64,000 nucleotides of DNA from Eurosta solidaginis (taxonomy: Eukaryota > Arthropoda > Insecta > Diptera > Tephritidae), in the NCBI RefSeq assembly GCF_040869045.1, contig NW_027137027.1, positions 62,001 to 126,000 on the forward strand. The letters are read 5' to 3'. Position 1 is the first letter of the stretch; each line of letters begins with the position of its first letter. Below, piece after piece: positions 61,639 to 64,000 of the stretch. A program made the translations under genes and the position numbers. The notes under the pieces are model-generated. The model made no database searches. It was not told the DNA's origin and worked only from the letters and a program-made list of their open reading frames with translations.

Positions 61639-62896
61639 CTTGCTTGGTTCAATAGATAAGGACACTTATCCCTTTTAGTCGGTTAACCCCACCCACAATA
61701 GATATGGACACTTATCCCTTTTAGTAGGTTAATTCCATCCACTTTGACGTAGAAATTGAACCGTTAACGATAGAACCTTGTATCAGCTTTTGAACTAATA
61801 TACACATAAAAACCTATCTACTGCAAAAATAAAATCGATTCTGTCTTGCTTGGTTCAATAGATATGGACACTTATCCCTATTAGTCGGTTAACCCCACCC
61901 AGTATGACGTAGAAATTGAACCGTTAGCGATAGAACCTTGGATCAGCATGTGGATTAATATACACATAAAAACCTATCATCTGCAAAAACAAAATCGATT
62001 CTATCTTGCTTGGTTCGATAGATATGGACACTTATCCCTTTTAGTCGGTTAACCCGACCCAGTATGACGTAGAAATTGAACCGTTAACGATAGAACCTTG
62101 TATCAGCTTTTGAACTAATATACACATAAAAACCTATCTACTGCAAAAATAAAATCGATTCTGTCTTGCTTGGTTCAATAGATATGGACACTTATCCCTA
62201 TTAGTCGGTTAACCCCACCTAGTATGACGTAGAAATTGAACCGTTAGCGATAGAACCTTGGATCAGCTTGTGTATTAATATACACATAAAAACCTACCAC
62301 CTGCAGAAATAAAATCGATTCTGTCTTGCTTGGTTCAATAGATTTGTATACTTATCCCTTTTAGTCGGTTAACCCCACCCACAATAGATGTGGACACTTA
62401 TCCCTTTTAGTCGGTTAACCCCATCCACTTTGACGTAGAAATTGAACCGCTAAAAATAGAACCTTGTGTCAACTTTTGAATTAATACACACATAAAAACC
62501 TATCATCTGCAAAAACAAAATCGATTCTATCTTGCTTGGTTCAATGGATATGGACACTTATCCCTTTTAGTTGGTTAACCCGACCCAGTATGACGTAGAA
62601 ACTGAACCGTTAGCGATAGAACCTTGGATCAGCTTGCGGATTATTATACACATAAAAACCTACCATCTGCAAAAATAAATTCGATTCTGTTTAGCTTGGT
62701 TCAATAGATATGGGCACTTATCCCTTTTAGTCGGTTAACCCCACCCACAATAGATATGGACACTTATCCCTTTTAGTCGGTTAACCCCATCCACTTTTAC
62801 GTAGAAATTGAACCGTTAACGATAGAACCTTTTATCAGCTTCTGAATTAATATACACATAAAAACCTATCATCTGCAAAAACAAAATCGATTCTAT
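61639..62896 (+). repeat. Block A'' hexamer higher-order repeat, copy 3
   Basis: Starts: 61639 (long, TTAGTAGGTTAATTCC), 61845, 62005, 62165, 62325 (long), 62531, 62691 (long). It begins with the last two hexamer units and continues with a further set of five. All starts from 61639 equal those from 59902 plus 1,737. The TTAGTAGGTTAATTCC variant is shared only by 59902 and 61639. The last unit switches to CCTTTTATCAGCTTCTG, the block A ending. Confidence 0.85.
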
Positions 62897-63981
62897 CTTG
62901 CTTGGTTCAATAGATATGGACACTTATCCCTTTTAGTCGGTTAGCCCCACCCATAATAGATATGGACACTTATCCCTTTTAGTCAGTTAACCCCATCCAC
63001 TTTGACGTAGAAATTGAACCGTTAACGATAGAACCTTGTATCAGCTTTTGAATTAATATACACATAAAAACCTATCATCTGCAAAAACAAAATCGATTCT
63101 ATCTTGCTTGGTTCAATAGATATGGACACTTATCCCTTTTAGTCGGTTAACCCTACCCACTTTGACGTAGAAATTGAACCGTTAACGATAGAACCATGGA
63201 TCAGCCTGTGGATTAGTATACACATAAAAACCTATCATCTGCAGAAATAAAATCGATTCTATCTTGCTTGGTTCAATAGATATGGACACTTATCCCTTTT
63301 AGTCGGTTAACCCGACCCAGTATGACGTAGAAATTGAACCGTTAGCGATAGAACCGTGGATCAGCTTGTGGATTAATATACACATAAAAACCTACCATCT
63401 GCAAAAATAAATTATATTCTATCTTGCTATGGACACTTATCCCTTCTAGTCGGTTAACCCCACCCACAATAGATATGGACCCTTATCCCTTTTAGTCGGT
63501 TAATCCCATCCACTTTGACGTAGAAATTGAACCGTTAGCGATAGAACCTTGTATCAGCTTTTGAATTAATATACACATAAAAACCTATAATCTGCAAAAA
63601 TAAAATCGATCCTGTCTTGCTTGGTTCAATAGATATGGACACTTATCACTTTTAGTCGGTTAACCCCACCCACAATAGATATGGACACTTATCCCTTTTA
63701 GTCGGTTAATCCCATCCACTTTGACGTAGAAATTGAACCGTTAACGATAGAACCTTAGATCAGCTTGTGGATCAATATACACATAAAAACCTATCATCTG
63801 CAAAAACAAAATCGATTCTATCTTGCTTGGTTCAATAGATATGGACACTTATCTCTTTTAGTCGGTTAACCCCAACCACTATAACGTAGAAATTGAACCG
63901 TTAACGATAGAATCTTGGATCAGCTTGTGGATTAATATACACATAAAAACCTACCATCTGCAAAAATAAAATCGATTCTGT
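62897..63981 (+). repeat. Right end of the array in this window
   Basis: Starts: 62897 (long), 63103, 63263, 63423 (193 bp), 63616 (long), 63822. 63263 has the CCCGACCC / ACCGTGG / AAATTATATT variants of block D monomers such as 23968, an isolated D-like unit among A-type monomers. 63423 is a long monomer lacking 13 bp at the front (CTTGCTATGGACAC). No sign of the array ending is seen. Confidence 0.8.
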
Positions 63982-64000
63982 CTTGCTTGGTTCAATAGAT
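63982..64000 (+). repeat. Partial monomer cut by the window edge
   Basis: The first 19 bases of another unit (CTTGCTTGGTTCAATAGAT). The array clearly continues past the window, as it also does on the left, where bases 1-5 are the end of a preceding unit. Confidence 0.95.

Larger units (their letters stand above)
1..64000. repeat. 160/206-bp satellite DNA array filling the window
   Basis: The entire window is head-to-tail copies of one monomer family, about 385 complete units by manual count, all in one orientation with no inversion and no intervening unique DNA. Most units are 157-161 bp and about 64 are 206 bp. Every unit shows the same landmarks in order: CTTGCTTGGTTCAATAG, CCCTTTTAGTCGGTTAACC, GACGTAGAAATTGAACC, CAGCTTGTGGATTAAT, an A-rich tail ending in CTGCAAAAA, and AATCGATTC leading into the next unit. 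Neither the longest open frames nor any stretch outside the array suggests a gene. Long homogeneous arrays with nested higher-order repeats are known from centromeric and pericentromeric heterochromatin of eukaryotes; that this one is centromeric is inference. Bases 1-5 are the end of a truncated monomer. Confidence 0.98.

Noticed and set aside
1..64000. CRISPR-like array of direct repeats
   Set aside because: Repeats are contiguous 160-206 bp monomers without unique spacers, far longer than CRISPR repeats, and no cas genes are present.
1..64000. tRNA, rRNA or other structured RNA genes
   Set aside because: No cloverleaf or rRNA signature was seen. The GGTTCAAT motif has no matching anticodon arm or acceptor stem around it.
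1..64000. Assembly artefact (false duplication or collapse) as the explanation of the large offsets
   Set aside because: Copies differ by scattered substitutions and in-register indels rather than being identical, which suits real duplications. Copy number of near-identical stretches such as 39154-40270 still cannot be verified from the sequence alone.

Overview
The whole 64 kb window is one uninterrupted tandem satellite array. I find no protein-coding gene, RNA gene, transposon, CRISPR array or other unique sequence from base 1 to base 64000. Walking the sequence by eye gives about 385 complete monomers, all in the same orientation, plus a few bases of a partial monomer at each end. The basic monomer is 160 bp and about 38% G+C. 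A long form of 206 bp (about 64 copies) differs by a perfect 46-bp internal tandem duplication. Rarer deletion forms are 147, 139, 138, 131 and 126 bp. Megasatellite arrays of nucleosome-sized monomers with nested higher-order repeats (HORs) are typical of eukaryotic centromeric or pericentromeric heterochromatin. I cannot name the species. CpG is close to its expected frequency in the monomer, which argues mildly against a heavily CpG-methylated genome such as a vertebrate or most plants and fits many insects or other invertebrates.

Layout. Block A (1-13751) is rich in 206-bp monomers and consists of an A1-A2-A1'-A2' series. A1 and A1' are 17-monomer units of 3.09 kb with identical monomer order, and A2/A2' begin alike, so the overall period is about 6.6 kb. 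Block B (13752-17540) is irregular and carries four 138-bp monomers. Block C (17541-21060) is 22 consecutive monomers of exactly 160 bp. Block D (21061-53345) is the large HOR core: a 206-bp monomer with the private variant CTTCGGCG recurs ten times at about 2.3-4.8 kb spacing. Larger copies are visible at offsets of 7,889, 2,907/2,269 and 10,158 bp, and there is a local burst of a 319-bp dimer at 39154-40270. Block A' (53346-56706) returns to block-A monomers. Block B' (56707-59215) is a near copy of block B exactly 42,955 bp downstream. Block A'' (59216-64000) contains a 1,052-bp hexamer HOR.

The pieces fit a history of unequal crossover and gene conversion. Length differences between HOR copies are mostly whole numbers of monomers (160, 366, 638 bp), several monomers are chimeras of two known types, and private substitutions travel with the HOR copies. 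Block D contains cassettes traceable to blocks B and C. It therefore looks like a younger expansion inserted into, or grown within, an older A/B landscape. Function (centromere, heterochromatin, transcription) is inference only. All monomer starts are given at the CTTGC(TTGGTTC) motif, an arbitrary but consistent phase, and coordinates were derived by hand from the numbered sequence.
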